From positions 744,001-808,000 of the forward strand of contig CAWEHB010000008.1 of the NCBI GenBank assembly GCA_963808705.1: DNA of 64,000 nt, read 5' to 3'. A model generated the notes under the pieces. It ran no database searches. It saw only the letters and a list, made by a program, of their open reading frames with translations, and was not told the DNA's origin. The first letter of the stretch is position 1. Every line of letters begins with the position of its first letter. Made by a program: the position numbers and the translations under genes. This DNA comes from JASHPR01 sp963808705 (GTDB lineage Bacteria > Actinomycetota > Actinomycetes > Streptosporangiales > Streptosporangiaceae). Of this stretch, positions 9,111 to 17,495 are shown in pieces.

Positions 9111-10280
9111 GTGAACGAGCAACGCAAGATCCGGGTCGCGATCGTCTTCGGTGGCAGGGGCCCTGAGCACTCGGTCTCCTGCATGGGGGGCGGCAACATG
9201 CTCGGGGCGATCGACCGCGACAAGTATGAGGTCGTCCCCGTCGGCATCACCCGCGAGGGCCGCTGGGTGCTGGCCGCCGACGAGCCGGCCAGGCTCACGG
9301 CCGCCGAAGGCGAGCTGCCGTCCGTCGAGGCGGTGGCCGAGCCGGGCACGCAGGTCGTGCCGTGGGCCGGCCAGGACCCCGCCGCCCGTGCTCCCGGGCA
9401 GGCCCTCATGGCCAGCGCCCCCGGCCAGATACCGCACCTGCTCGGCGAGGTGGACGTGGTGCTGCCCGTGCTGCACGGCCCGTTCGGTGAGGACGGCACC
9501 ATCCAGGGCCTGCTGGAGATGGCCGGCGTCCCGTACGTCGGGGCCGGGGTGCTGGCCAGTGCGGTCAGCATGGACAAGGAGTATATGAAGATCATCTTCC
9601 AGGCCCGGGGGCTGCCGGTCGGACCGCACGTGGTGGTGCGCGAGCGGGACTGGCCGCCGGAGGAGGCCGACGGCGGCGTCCCGGACCCGGAGCGCAAGCG
9701 CGTGTTCGACGCGATCGCCGAGCTGGGCTGGCCGCTGTTCGTCAAGCCCGCCCGCGGCGGATCGAGCATCGGCACGTCCAGGGCCTCGGACATGACGCAG
9801 CTGCACGCGGCCATCGCCGTCGCGCGGGCCTACGACCCGAAGGTGATCGTCGAGGCCGCGATCGAAGGCCGGGAGATCGAGTGCTCGGTGCTCGAGGGCG
9901 TGGACGGCGCCCCGCCCGACACCAGCCTGCCCGGACAGCTGCTGATCGACGGCGGCGAGGAGTTCTGGGACTTCGAGGCGAAGTACCTGGACGAGGCCAG
10001 CGGGATGGCGATACCGGCGCCGATCCCTGCCGAACACCAGCAGGAGATCCGGCGGATGGCCGCGCTGGCCTTCGAGGCCGTGTCCTGCGAGGGCCTGGCC
10101 CGGGTGGACTTCTTCTACACCCCGGACGGCCAGATCCTGGTCAACGAGATCAACACGATCCCCGGGCTGTCCCCCGCGTCCTACTTCCAGAAGATGTGGG
10201 AGGCGAGCGGCCTGCCGTTCGGCCAGCTCATCGACCGGTTGCTGCAGACCGCGCTGAGCAAGCGCCGGGGCCTGCGGTAA
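9111..10280 (+). CDS. ddl: D-alanine--D-alanine ligase
   Basis: Ddl makes the D-Ala-D-Ala dipeptide for peptidoglycan in the cytoplasm. The 389-residue ATP-grasp enzyme shows the N-terminal VFGGRGPEHSVS signature, the PVLHGPFGEDGTIQG loop, KPARGGSSIGTS in the central domain and NEINTIPGLSP near the C-terminus with the metal ligands. GTG 9111 is preceded by GGAAAGGAG about 8 nt upstream. It is the last gene of the plsC-gpsA-ddl run. Nothing in the sequence suggests the D-Ala-D-Lac variant, but specificity cannot be read with certainty. Confidence 0.97.
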   Translation: MNEQRKIRVAIVFGGRGPEHSVSCMGGGNMLGAIDRDKYEVVPVGITREGRWVLAADEPARLTAAEGELPSVEAVAEPGTQVVPWAGQDPAARAPGQALMASAPGQIPHLLGEVDVVLPVLHGPFGEDGTIQGLLEMAGVPYVGAGVLASAVSMDKEYMKIIFQARGLPVGPHVVVRERDWPPEEADGGVPDPERKRVFDAIAELGWPLFVKPARGGSSIGTSRASDMTQLHAAIAVARAYDPKVIVEAAIEGREIECSVLEGVDGAPPDTSLPGQLLIDGGEEFWDFEAKYLDEASGMAIPAPIPAEHQQEIRRMAALAFEAVSCEGLARVDFFYTPDGQILVNEINTIPGLSPASYFQKMWEASGLPFGQLIDRLLQTALSKRRGLR

Positions 10281-10303
10281 CATCACGCCGGCCTGGAGCT
10301 CGG

Positions 10304-10474
10304 TCACGCCGTGGCCGGCGTCACGCCGGCCGCGGCGAGGCGGCGGTGCAGCTCCGGGTACAGCGGCCGCATGACGGCCCGGGTGTCCTCGGGGCCGTAG
10401 CTGGCGGCGGTGGCCGTCAGCTCGGCGACCCGGACCGGGGCGACCGCCTTGAGCACGACGTCCTCGGTGGCCAT
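10304..10474 (-). pseudogene. Fragment of GyrI-like effector-binding domain
   Basis: This short frame (about 56 residues from ATG 10474; 63 from an upstream start at 10495) resembles the N-terminal strand and first helix of the GyrI-like/MerR effector-binding domain. It reads VVLKAVAPVRVAEL, then MRPLYPELHRRLAAAGV. The family domain is about 150 residues, so this is a truncated piece ending in TGA shortly after the first helix. No HTH is attached and the ribosome-binding site is weak. It may be a decayed remnant or a small stand-alone protein; the former seems more likely. Confidence 0.4.
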
Positions 10475-10506
10475 GGGCCCTGTCGTCCTGATCATCTGGA
10501 TCCTGG

Positions 10507-10971
10507 TCAGGCCGCGGTCAGGGCGTCGGCCGCGTCGCGCACCCGGGCGCGCAGGTCGTCCGCGTTGGCCCGGTGGTAGAGGGGCCCGCTCGCGTCGGCC
10601 AGCAGGACGCCGACCTTGGCCACGCCCCGCGCGGGGACCGGGCCCGGGGCGAGCAGGCGGCGGATCAGCTCCCCGAACTCCTGCGAGCAGTCCCTGACCC
10701 GGTCCCGGCAGACCGGGACCCGCGGGCGGCCGGAGAAGGCCGGCTGCGTGGCCGTCGCGAGCACCCGGCGCGCGCTGTGGGCCAGCTCACGCCGGTGCCG
10801 CGTACGCACCAGCGTCTGGGCCCGCAGCGCCAGCGCGACGCTGGCCTCGGGCGAGGCCCCGGCGGCCAGGTCGCTGTCCAGGCGGAACGCGCGCAGGCGC
10901 GCCAGGAACCGGTCCCAGGGATAGGCGGTACATGCGACCGGGCAGTCGGCCTCATCCAGCAACACCAGCAT
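10507..10971 (-). CDS. Conserved hypothetical protein
   Basis: This is a 154-residue, Arg- and Ala-rich protein without membrane segments. I do not recognise a named domain. The ATG at 10971 has a good GGGAGGT ribosome-binding site 7 nt upstream, and codon use is typical of the genome. It is divergently transcribed from the CGNR-type regulator at 11076, with palindromic sites between them, which suggests it could be that regulator's target. The function is unknown. Confidence 0.6.
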   Translation of the reverse strand: MLVLLDEADCPVACTAYPWDRFLARLRAFRLDSDLAAGASPEASVALALRAQTLVRTRHRRELAHSARRVLATATQPAFSGRPRVPVCRDRVRDCSQEFGELIRRLLAPGPVPARGVAKVGVLLADASGPLYHRANADDLRARVRDAADALTAA

Positions 10972-11020
10972 CGGGCACCTCCCGGGCCGCAGGATTCGTG
11001 ACCCCTAAACCACTATTACA

Positions 11021-11055
11021 GGTCACGCGTGACCAGTCAAATGATTTAACTGGTC
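11021..11055. promoter_or_regulatory. Overlapping palindromes in divergent promoter (candidate operator)
   Basis: A perfect 14-bp palindrome GGTCACGCGTGACC lies at 11021-11034. Its right half begins a second inverted repeat, GACCAGT (11031-11037) paired with ACTGGTC (11049-11055), across an AT-rich 11-bp spacer. A third partial half-site (GGTCACGC) follows at 11052. The block sits between the divergent genes at 10971 and 11076, close to a possible -10 at 11064-11069, so repressor binding would affect both promoters. The binding protein is inferred to be the adjacent CGNR regulator. Confidence 0.6.
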
Positions 11056-11075
11056 ACGCCTGGTAGGCTGGAGGA

Positions 11076-11666
11076 ATGACGCTGCCCGCCTGGGTCCCGG
11101 CTGACGAGCGGAAGCCCGCGCCGGAGCCGCTGCTGCTGGTGCAGGCGTTCGTCAACACCAGGAACCTGGACACGGGAACCGACCTGCTGGCCGACGCCGG
11201 CACCGGCAACGAGTGGCTGCACCAGAGCGGCCTCCTCGGGCCGGAGGCCACCGCCGGGGCCGGGGACCTGCGCTCCGCCCGCGAAGCCCGGGAGAGCATC
11301 CGGACGCTGATCGCCCTGCGCGGCAGGGCTCCTGCCGACGACGACCTGCGCCCGCTCCAGGGGCTGACGCGCTCGTCCCGGCCGCGGCTGACCGTCGACC
11401 CGGCCGGCCGGGTCCAACTGGATTCCGGATCCGGCGGCCGGCTGGGGGACGGGCTGATCCGGCTCCTGCTCATCATCCGCGACGCGCAGCGCGACGGCAC
11501 CTGGGCCCGGCTGAAGGTGTGCGGCAACAGCGATTGCGGCTGGGCCTTCTACGACCGCTCGCACAGCCGCCGGGGGGCATGGTGCGACATGGCGTCGTGC
11601 GGGAACCTGATCAAGAACCGGAACCTGAGGGCACGGCGCGGCCGACAGGGGCAGCCGACCCGCTAG
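11076..11666 (+). CDS. ABATE/CGNR zinc-finger transcriptional regulator
   Basis: The 196-residue protein has an N-terminal ABATE-type domain (about residues 18-140, LLLVQAFVNTRNLDTG) and a C-terminal CGNR zinc finger (about 147-185) with ligands in CGNSDCGWAFYD and WCDMASCGN, followed by basic residues. These proteins are putative stress- or metabolite-responsive DNA-binding regulators. GGAGGA lies only 1-2 nt from ATG 11076, too close for an ideal Shine-Dalgarno, so initiation may be leaderless-like or at another codon. The palindromic block upstream suggests autoregulation. Confidence 0.85.
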   Translation: MTLPAWVPADERKPAPEPLLLVQAFVNTRNLDTGTDLLADAGTGNEWLHQSGLLGPEATAGAGDLRSAREARESIRTLIALRGRAPADDDLRPLQGLTRSSRPRLTVDPAGRVQLDSGSGGRLGDGLIRLLLIIRDAQRDGTWARLKVCGNSDCGWAFYDRSHSRRGAWCDMASCGNLIKNRNLRARRGRQGQPTR

Positions 11667-11723
11667 CGGCCGGGCGCCGGCGGACACGCTTGGGGCGGCG
11701 CTGCTCGCGCCGCCCCTGTCGCG

Positions 11724-12020
11724 CTACTTCTTGGCCGACGCCTTCTTCTCGCCGTTGACGATCGCCTTGAAGTCCGCGCCTGCCCGGAACCTGGGCACCG
11801 ACGACTTCGGCACCTTGATGGTCGCGCCGGTGGCGGGGTTGCGAGCCGTGCGGGCCGGCCGGTCGGCTTTCTCGAATACCCCGAATCCCGTTATGGCGAC
11901 CTTGTCGCCCTTCGCAACCGCCGCCTGGATGGTGTCGAGCACCGCGTTGACTGCCTCGGTCGCGGTCTTCTTGTCGCCCATCCGAGCCGAAATCGCGTCG
12001 ATCAGATCACGCTTGTTCAT
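11724..12020 (-). CDS. hupA: HU family DNA-binding protein
   Basis: HU is a small histone-like nucleoid protein. The 98-residue product starts MNKRDLIDAIS and contains the DNA-bending arm region GFGVFEKADRPARTARNPATG with the conserved RNP motif. It ends with a short Lys/Ala tail (KKASAKK), not the long Lys-rich tail of the second actinomycete HU. AGGAGTG precedes ATG 12020. A LeuD-like gene lies immediately upstream on the same strand, at the place where leuCD precedes hup in Streptomyces. Confidence 0.96.
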   Translation of the reverse strand: MNKRDLIDAISARMGDKKTATEAVNAVLDTIQAAVAKGDKVAITGFGVFEKADRPARTARNPATGATIKVPKSSVPRFRAGADFKAIVNGEKKASAKK

Positions 12021-12174
12021 ACTTCACTCCTGCGGTCCCCCAACGGGAGGTCACGCGGTCGGGGCAGCCGGCTCTCGCGACCTCTGACGTGCCTGAAATT
12101 AGGCGATCCAGCGACGCGGCACAATCACATCCGCGTAAGAACACGGCGTGTCGGCGCCTGAACTACTCATAATG

Positions 12175-12933
12175 CTACGGGAATCGGGAATTCCTGGTCG
12201 CGCCGGGTCCCGGCCACGGCCGCGCCGCCCCGTCCTGGCCGGCCTGACAGGCCTGGGCGAGGTCGGCGAGGAGCAGGTCAAGCCGCCGGGCGCTGCGGGC
12301 CGCGTCGGCGCCGGGTGCTTTCAGCGCGTCGCATATTGCTATGAGCCTGCGCTGCAGCCGGATCCTCGTCTCACCGGCCAGGCCGGCCGAGCCGAGCAGG
12401 CGCTGCGCCATATGCAATCGCCGGGGCATGTCCTCGGCGCCGCCGTCCATCTCGAATCGTGCGGCAAGGTCTCCGCGCACCCTCACCTCACGCCGGTCGA
12501 TATCAACCGTCAGCAGAATCGCCGGATCAGATTCGACCAGTGCCTGCAGCGCGGCAACGGTTTCCCGGTCAACTCGCACGGGCACTATGCCGGTTTTTAT
12601 CAGGTTATAACGAAGAAAATCATCGAGCTCGGCCGAGATGACGGCCTTGAACCCGCGCCCGGCTACCGCCGCGATCGCATGCCCGGCCGAGGGCCAGCAA
12701 CCGGGGCCGGCGATCAGGATCGTCGCATCGGCCGGATCTGCCCGACCGGACCGGCCAGGCGCAGCATCGGCCGCGGGCGCGGCGCCGCGCCCGGCCAGCA
12801 GAGCACGGCCCGTGCACGAGACGAACCCCAGGCTCGCCGGGCCGGACGGGCTCAGGTCGTCGGCGCCGGCAGGCTGCACCTCAGCTCCCAGCCTCCTTCG
12901 GGCAGACACGATGGCGGGCGACGCCGCGGACAC
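12175..12933 (-). CDS. Degenerate LeuD-like (isopropylmalate isomerase small subunit) protein
   Basis: The 252-residue product resembles LeuD from about residue 70 onward. ILIAGPG leads to RGFKAVISAELDDFLRYN and then GIVPVRVDRETVAAL, DPAILLTVDIDRREV and a FEMD strand, all in LeuD order. The LeuD substrate-binding loop (GTGSSREHA in functional enzymes) is replaced by CWPSAGHAI, so the Ser-Ser-Arg-Glu-His residues are gone. The N-terminal 65 residues and the C-terminus are unlike LeuD. No leuC is nearby. The frame is intact, so it is either a slowly decaying paralogue or a repurposed fold. The GTG start at 12933 is provisional. Confidence 0.6.
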   Translation of the reverse strand: MSAASPAIVSARRRLGAEVQPAGADDLSPSGPASLGFVSCTGRALLAGRGAAPAADAAPGRSGRADPADATILIAGPGCWPSAGHAIAAVAGRGFKAVISAELDDFLRYNLIKTGIVPVRVDRETVAALQALVESDPAILLTVDIDRREVRVRGDLAARFEMDGGAEDMPRRLHMAQRLLGSAGLAGETRIRLQRRLIAICDALKAPGADAARSARRLDLLLADLAQACQAGQDGAARPWPGPGATRNSRFP

Positions 12934-13106
12934 GACGGCGGACGGCGCTCAAGTCCTGACGGTACCGCCGCGAGCAGCGGCGGATGCACGCTGGCCTGAA
13001 GGTAATGTCCATCCTGTGGACTTCCTGCAGAGCGCGGCAGAGTTGACCTTCTGCCGACCTGCCGCATGCCACTATGGTCACGCTCCCGAGTCGTGAGGTC
13101 GCACGC

Positions 13107-14270
13107 ATGAAGGTAGCCGTCGTCAAGGAGGCAGCACCGGGCGAGCGCCGGGTGGCGCTGGTACCCGAGGCTGTGGCCAAGCTGCGCGCGGCCGGGCTCG
13201 AGATCCTTGTGGAGACCGGCGCCGGAGACGGCGCCTGGCTGAGCGATGACGCGTTCACCGAGGCCGGCGCCGCCATCGCGGCCCGTGACGAGCTCGTCGC
13301 GGGCGCGGACGTGATCGTAACGGTCGGCAGGCCAGACGAGCAGGTGATCGCCGGGCTCCGCCCCGGACAGGGCCTGCTGGGGATGCTGGCGCCGCTCGGG
13401 GATCCCGGTTTCGCGCGGCGCCTCGCGGAGGCCGGCGTCACCGCCATCAGCCTCGACCTGATCCCGCGGACGCTGCCGCGGGCCCAGTCGATGGACGCCC
13501 TCACGTCGCAGGCGAACATCGCCGGCTACAAGGCGGCCGTCGTGGCCGCCGGCACGTTCGGCCGGTTCTTCCCGCTGCTGATCACGGCGGCCGGGACCGC
13601 CCGGCCGGCCAAGGTGCTGGTCCTGGGGACCGGCGTGGCCGGCCTGCAGGCCATCGGCACGGCCCGGCGCCTGGGCGCGGTGGTCAGCGCCTATGACGTG
13701 CGGCCGGAGACCAAGACCGAGGTGGAATCGCTCGGGGCGACCTTCATCGAGCTGTCGTCGGTCGGCCCGGCCGGCGGCGAGGGCGGGTACGCCCGGGCCC
13801 TGACCGAGGAGGAACGCCAGGCGCAGCAGGACGAGCTGGCCAGCCACATCGCCAAGCATGACGTGGTGATCACCACCGCGCAGGTGCCCGGGCGCAGGCC
13901 CCCGCTGCTGGTCACCGCCGACGCGCTCAAGTGGATGGCGGCGGGCTCGGTGGTGGTGGACATGGGCGCGAGCGCCCTCGGCGGCAACGTCGAGGGATCG
14001 CGGCCGGACGAGACGGTCGTCACCGAGAACGGCGTGACCATCATCGGCGCCGACCGCCTGCCGTCGACGATGCCGGCCGCCGCCTCGGCGATGTACGCGC
14101 GCAACGTCAGCGCTCTTCTGTTGTACCTGGTGAAGGATGGCTCGCTGGCCGTCGACCTGTCCGACGACCTACAGCGGGGTGTCGTGATCACCTACGAGGG
14201 CCAGGTGGTCCATCCCGCCCTGGCCGAATCCGCTGGAGGTACCGCCCGTGTCGACGGCGCTGCTCACTGA
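13107..14270 (+). CDS. pntAA: NAD(P) transhydrogenase alpha subunit, part 1
   Basis: This is the NAD(H)-binding dI domain of proton-translocating transhydrogenase. The 387-residue protein starts MKVAVVKEAAPGERRVALVP and contains the alanine-dehydrogenase/PNT motif MDALTSQANIAGYKA and the Rossmann loop LGTGVAGLQAIGTARRLGA. I start at ATG 13107, where family homology begins; the frame is open a little further upstream. It is the first gene of a three-gene operon and overlaps pntAB by 23 nt. The complex transfers hydride from NADH to NADP+ driven by the proton gradient. Confidence 0.95.
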   Translation: MKVAVVKEAAPGERRVALVPEAVAKLRAAGLEILVETGAGDGAWLSDDAFTEAGAAIAARDELVAGADVIVTVGRPDEQVIAGLRPGQGLLGMLAPLGDPGFARRLAEAGVTAISLDLIPRTLPRAQSMDALTSQANIAGYKAAVVAAGTFGRFFPLLITAAGTARPAKVLVLGTGVAGLQAIGTARRLGAVVSAYDVRPETKTEVESLGATFIELSSVGPAGGEGGYARALTEEERQAQQDELASHIAKHDVVITTAQVPGRRPPLLVTADALKWMAAGSVVVDMGASALGGNVEGSRPDETVVTENGVTIIGADRLPSTMPAAASAMYARNVSALLLYLVKDGSLAVDLSDDLQRGVVITYEGQVVHPALAESAGGTARVDGAAH

Positions 14271-14589
14271 CCTGGTCATCTTCGTACTCAGCCTCTGGGT
14301 CGGCTTCGAGGTGATCAGCAAGGTCCCGGCCACGCTGCACACCCCGCTGATGTCGGCCGCCAACTCCATTCACGGGATCATCCTGGTCGGCGCCATGCTG
14401 ATCGCAGCCACCACGAACAGCTGGATCGGCTACGTGATCGCCTTTGTCGCCGCGATGTTCGCCTCGGCCAACGTGGTCGGCGGATACGTGGTCACCGGCC
14501 GGATGCTCAAGATGTTCCACAAGAGGCCCACCGCGCCGGCCGCCCCCGCGGCCCAGGCCGCGGCGGCCAGGGACGGCCAGGCGTCGTGA
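14248..14589 (+). CDS. pntAB: NAD(P) transhydrogenase alpha subunit, part 2 (membrane)
   Basis: This is the 113-residue membrane piece of the alpha subunit, with about four hydrophobic helices: TDLVIFVLSLWVGFEVI, the HGIILVGAMLIAA region, IGYVIAFVAAMFASANVVG, and a short C-terminal cytoplasmic tail rich in Ala/Pro. Together with PntB it forms the proton channel. The GTG start lies inside the end of pntAA and the stop overlaps the pntB start, so the operon is translationally coupled. The split alpha subunit is typical of actinobacteria. Confidence 0.94.
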   Translation: MSTALLTDLVIFVLSLWVGFEVISKVPATLHTPLMSAANSIHGIILVGAMLIAATTNSWIGYVIAFVAAMFASANVVGGYVVTGRMLKMFHKRPTAPAAPAAQAAAARDGQAS

Positions 14590-15998
14590 GCGGGTTCAGC
14601 TTCGCCACCCAGCTCATCTACGTGCTGGCCGCGTCGTGCTTCGTGCTCGGCCTGCACCTGATGAATTCCCCGGCCACCGCGCGCCGGGGCAACCAGTTCT
14701 CCATGGCGGGCATGGCGATCGCCATCATCACCACTCTCGCCCTGATCGTCCACGCGGGCGTGATCAGCGTTACCGGGTGGACCGTGATGCTCGTCGGCGC
14801 GCTGATCGGCGGCGGCGTGGGGCTGTACGCGGCGCGTACCGTGCAGATGACCGCGATGCCCCAGCTGGTAAGCATGTTCAACGCGGTGGGCGGCGGCGCG
14901 GCGGCGCTCGTCGCGATTCACGATTACATACGCGTGGCCACGGCGGTCAGCGGCGTGGCAGAGTCCATCACGATCACCACGCTGCTGGATGTGATCATCG
15001 GTTCGGTTACGTTCTCGGGGTCGATCATCGCGGCCGGCAAGCTGCAGGGCGTGATCACCTCGGCCCCGGTCACGTTCCGCGGGGCCCGCGCCGTCAACCT
15101 GCTGCTGGCCGTGCTCGGGCTGGGCGCCGGCGGGTACGTGATCGCCACCCCGAGCCTGCCCGGGCTGTGGATCGTGGTCGTGGCGTCTCTCGCGTTCGGC
15201 GTGCTCATGGTGATGCCGATCGGCGGGGCGGACATGCCGGTGGTGATCTCGCTGCTGAACGCGTTCACCGGCACCGCGGTGGCGATGGCCGGCTTCGTGA
15301 TCGGCAACTGGGCGCTGATCATCGCCGGGGCCCTGGTCGGAGCGTCGGGCGGGATCCTGACCAAGCTGATGGCCGACGCGATGAACCGCTCCATCGGCAA
15401 CATCATCGTGGGCGGGTTCGGCACCGGCGACACGACCGCGGCCGCGCTGCCCGGCGCGGGCTCCGACGTGCGGGCGATCGCCGCCGACGACGCCGGGATC
15501 CAGCTCGCCTACGCCGGCAAGGTGATCATCGTGCCTGGTTACGGCCTGGCCGCCGCGCAGGCGCAGCACGAGGTGGCCGATCTGGCCGAGGTGCTCGAGT
15601 CGCACGGCGTGGACGTCAGCTACGCGATCCACCCGGTGGCGGGCCGGATGCCCGGGCACATGAACGTGCTGCTGGCCGAGGCCAACGTGCCGTACCCGCA
15701 GCTGAAGGAGATGGACGACGTCAACCCGGAGTTCGCCCGGACCGACGTGGCCCTGGTCATCGGGGCCAACGACGTCACCAACCCGGCGGCGCGCCGCCCC
15801 GGCACCGCGATCTCCGGCATGCCGATCCTGGACGTGGACCAGGCCAAGAGCATCATCGTGATCAAGCGGTCCATGGCCCACGGCTACGCCGGCATCGACA
15901 ACGAGCTATACACCAACCCCAAGACCAGCATGTACTTCGCCGACGCCAAGACCGCCCTGGCCGACCTGACCAGCGCCGTCAAGACCCTCGTCGGCTGA
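14586..15998 (+). CDS. pntB: NAD(P) transhydrogenase beta subunit
   Basis: This 470-residue membrane protein has about eight or nine helices in the first 270 residues, followed by the soluble NADP(H)-binding dIII domain with VPGYGLAAAQAQHEVADL, the motif HPVAGRMPGHMNVLLAEA and IGANDVTNPAAR. All are PntB signatures. It completes the transhydrogenase operon. The GTG start overlaps the pntAB stop by 4 nt. No terminator is obvious, but the next gene begins about 105 bp away after unrelated sequence. Confidence 0.96.
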   Translation: MSGFSFATQLIYVLAASCFVLGLHLMNSPATARRGNQFSMAGMAIAIITTLALIVHAGVISVTGWTVMLVGALIGGGVGLYAARTVQMTAMPQLVSMFNAVGGGAAALVAIHDYIRVATAVSGVAESITITTLLDVIIGSVTFSGSIIAAGKLQGVITSAPVTFRGARAVNLLLAVLGLGAGGYVIATPSLPGLWIVVVASLAFGVLMVMPIGGADMPVVISLLNAFTGTAVAMAGFVIGNWALIIAGALVGASGGILTKLMADAMNRSIGNIIVGGFGTGDTTAAALPGAGSDVRAIAADDAGIQLAYAGKVIIVPGYGLAAAQAQHEVADLAEVLESHGVDVSYAIHPVAGRMPGHMNVLLAEANVPYPQLKEMDDVNPEFARTDVALVIGANDVTNPAARRPGTAISGMPILDVDQAKSIIVIKRSMAHGYAGIDNELYTNPKTSMYFADAKTALADLTSAVKTLVG

Positions 15999-16103
15999 GC
16001 CAGCCCGCGGGCATTTATAAGGCCTCCTGTCACACGGTCTTGCTGCCGCGGGAGCATGCTCCTAGCCTGGGCGTGACGCGCTGGCAACAGCCAAGGCGCA
16101 GCG

Positions 16104-17234
16104 GTGGCCGAGGTTCTGGGCGGCGAAGGGACGAGCGCGGTGCGTACGGACCAGCCTCCGGCCACCGACGGCCTGGCTGACCGCGAGGAGTTACCGGAGC
16201 ATGCGGGAGACCGGGAGGAGCTTGCCCAGCGGCTGCGGCGGCTCCCGCACGGGCACCCTTCTTCGCCGTTCGAGGCCGACGGGACGCCAAGGCCGCCCGA
16301 GCCCGGGCTGCGCCGCCACGAGTTCTTCGATGAGAGCCCGGCTGGTGCGGCGGACTCGCGGCCGCTCACCGATGCCGAGTACGCCGAGCACGTCACCAAG
16401 GTCAGGGAGTTGCTGGACAAGGCCCGCGCCGACGGCCTCGCCACCGACAGGCAGCACACGATCGATCCGGCACGAGAGATCTGGTCGGAGGAGCGTGAGG
16501 CGCTTCACGACTCGATCATCGAAGACCTGTACGCGAGGGCGTCAGGCGCCTCCTGCGAGCACCGGGCCATCATGGCGGGCGGACTCCCAGGCGCCGGAAA
16601 GTCCACCGTCCTGGAAGGCTACGCCGGCATCGAGAGGTCGCGGTACCTGACCATCAACCCCGACGACATCAAGGAGGAGATGGCCCGCCGGGACATGATC
16701 CCGCCCGTAGATGGCCTTTCTCCCATGGAGGCATGCGACCTAGTCCACGAGGAGTCCTCTTACATCGCTAGGCAGCTGGCTCTGCGCGCTCAGGAGGACG
16801 GCAAGAACATCATCTGGGATATCACCATGTCGTCACGGGCATCGACCGAACGCCGGATCGATGAGCTGCGTTCGGCCGACTATGGGCAGATCGACGGCAT
16901 CTTCGTCGACATCCCGGTAGAGACCAGCGTGGCCAGGGTCGGTTCCAGGCATAAGGAAGGCCATGACGACTACCGAGCGGGCAACGGGCCGGCTCGCCGA
17001 GAGGCTCGGAGGCCCGTCATGAATCCTGACTCCGCGGATTTGCTGCTCATGCTCCGCCAGAATCGCCCGACCAGGCTGGACTCGTACCGGCCGGAGCCCA
17101 GACGCCGCCCGCGCCACAACTTCTCAGCGGCCGGAGAACTGTTCTGGGCGCTCGTAGATCCCGGAGGCTTGCTCATCGCGCTGGGCCTCGTGCTCTTCCT
17201 GCTGCTCGCGAAGCTACTAATGCGAGCGGTGTAG
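16104..17234 (+). CDS. Chimeric zeta-toxin-like kinase with C-terminal membrane anchor
   Basis: The 376-residue protein has a zeta-toxin/UDP-GlcNAc-kinase-like P-loop domain. Walker A is GGLPGAGKST near residues 156-165, followed by TINPDDIKEEM, LVHEESSYIARQLALRA and IIWDITMSS. It breaks off at HDDYRAGNG, just where family members continue with a glycine-rich GGRYVPP segment. The remaining 85 residues instead contain MLRQNRPTRLDSYRPEPR and a terminal transmembrane helix, very like the C-terminus of the protein at 17492-18145. This looks like a fusion of two gene families. The GTG start is provisional; GTG 16140 is an alternative. No antitoxin-like gene is adjacent. Confidence 0.72.
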   Translation: MAEVLGGEGTSAVRTDQPPATDGLADREELPEHAGDREELAQRLRRLPHGHPSSPFEADGTPRPPEPGLRRHEFFDESPAGAADSRPLTDAEYAEHVTKVRELLDKARADGLATDRQHTIDPAREIWSEEREALHDSIIEDLYARASGASCEHRAIMAGGLPGAGKSTVLEGYAGIERSRYLTINPDDIKEEMARRDMIPPVDGLSPMEACDLVHEESSYIARQLALRAQEDGKNIIWDITMSSRASTERRIDELRSADYGQIDGIFVDIPVETSVARVGSRHKEGHDDYRAGNGPARREARRPVMNPDSADLLLMLRQNRPTRLDSYRPEPRRRPRHNFSAAGELFWALVDPGGLLIALGLVLFLLLAKLLMRAV

Positions 17235-17345
17235 CAGGGCACCTTCGGAATCGCGCGGCCTCATTCGGAGGCGTTGCGGTCGTCTTGTCAGGTTTGGCAC
17301 TATGAATCGGGGATCTGGCGACCAGAGCGGGCGAAGGGTCGGGCC

Positions 17346-17495
17346 GTGGGGAACATCGGCAAGGAAGCGCAGGAGATCGAGGTGCTGCCGACGGAGCAGA
17401 TCACCCCGGCGGAGCGCGAGAGCGGGCCAGCCGAGCCCGTGCCGCCGGAGCCTGCCCCGGTCCCGGCCGCCGAGCCGACGCCGGGCCGAGCGTGA
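17346..17495 (+). CDS. Small acidic Pro-rich conserved protein
   Basis: This is a 49-residue protein from GTG 17346 (GNIGKEAQEIEVLPTEQI), ending in a Pro/Glu/Ala-rich tail. It resembles small actinobacterial proteins typically found next to the family encoded by the following gene. The stop overlaps the start of the 17492 gene by 4 nt (GTGA), which indicates coupling. No function is known. Confidence 0.6.
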   Translation: MGNIGKEAQEIEVLPTEQITPAERESGPAEPVPPEPAPVPAAEPTPGRA

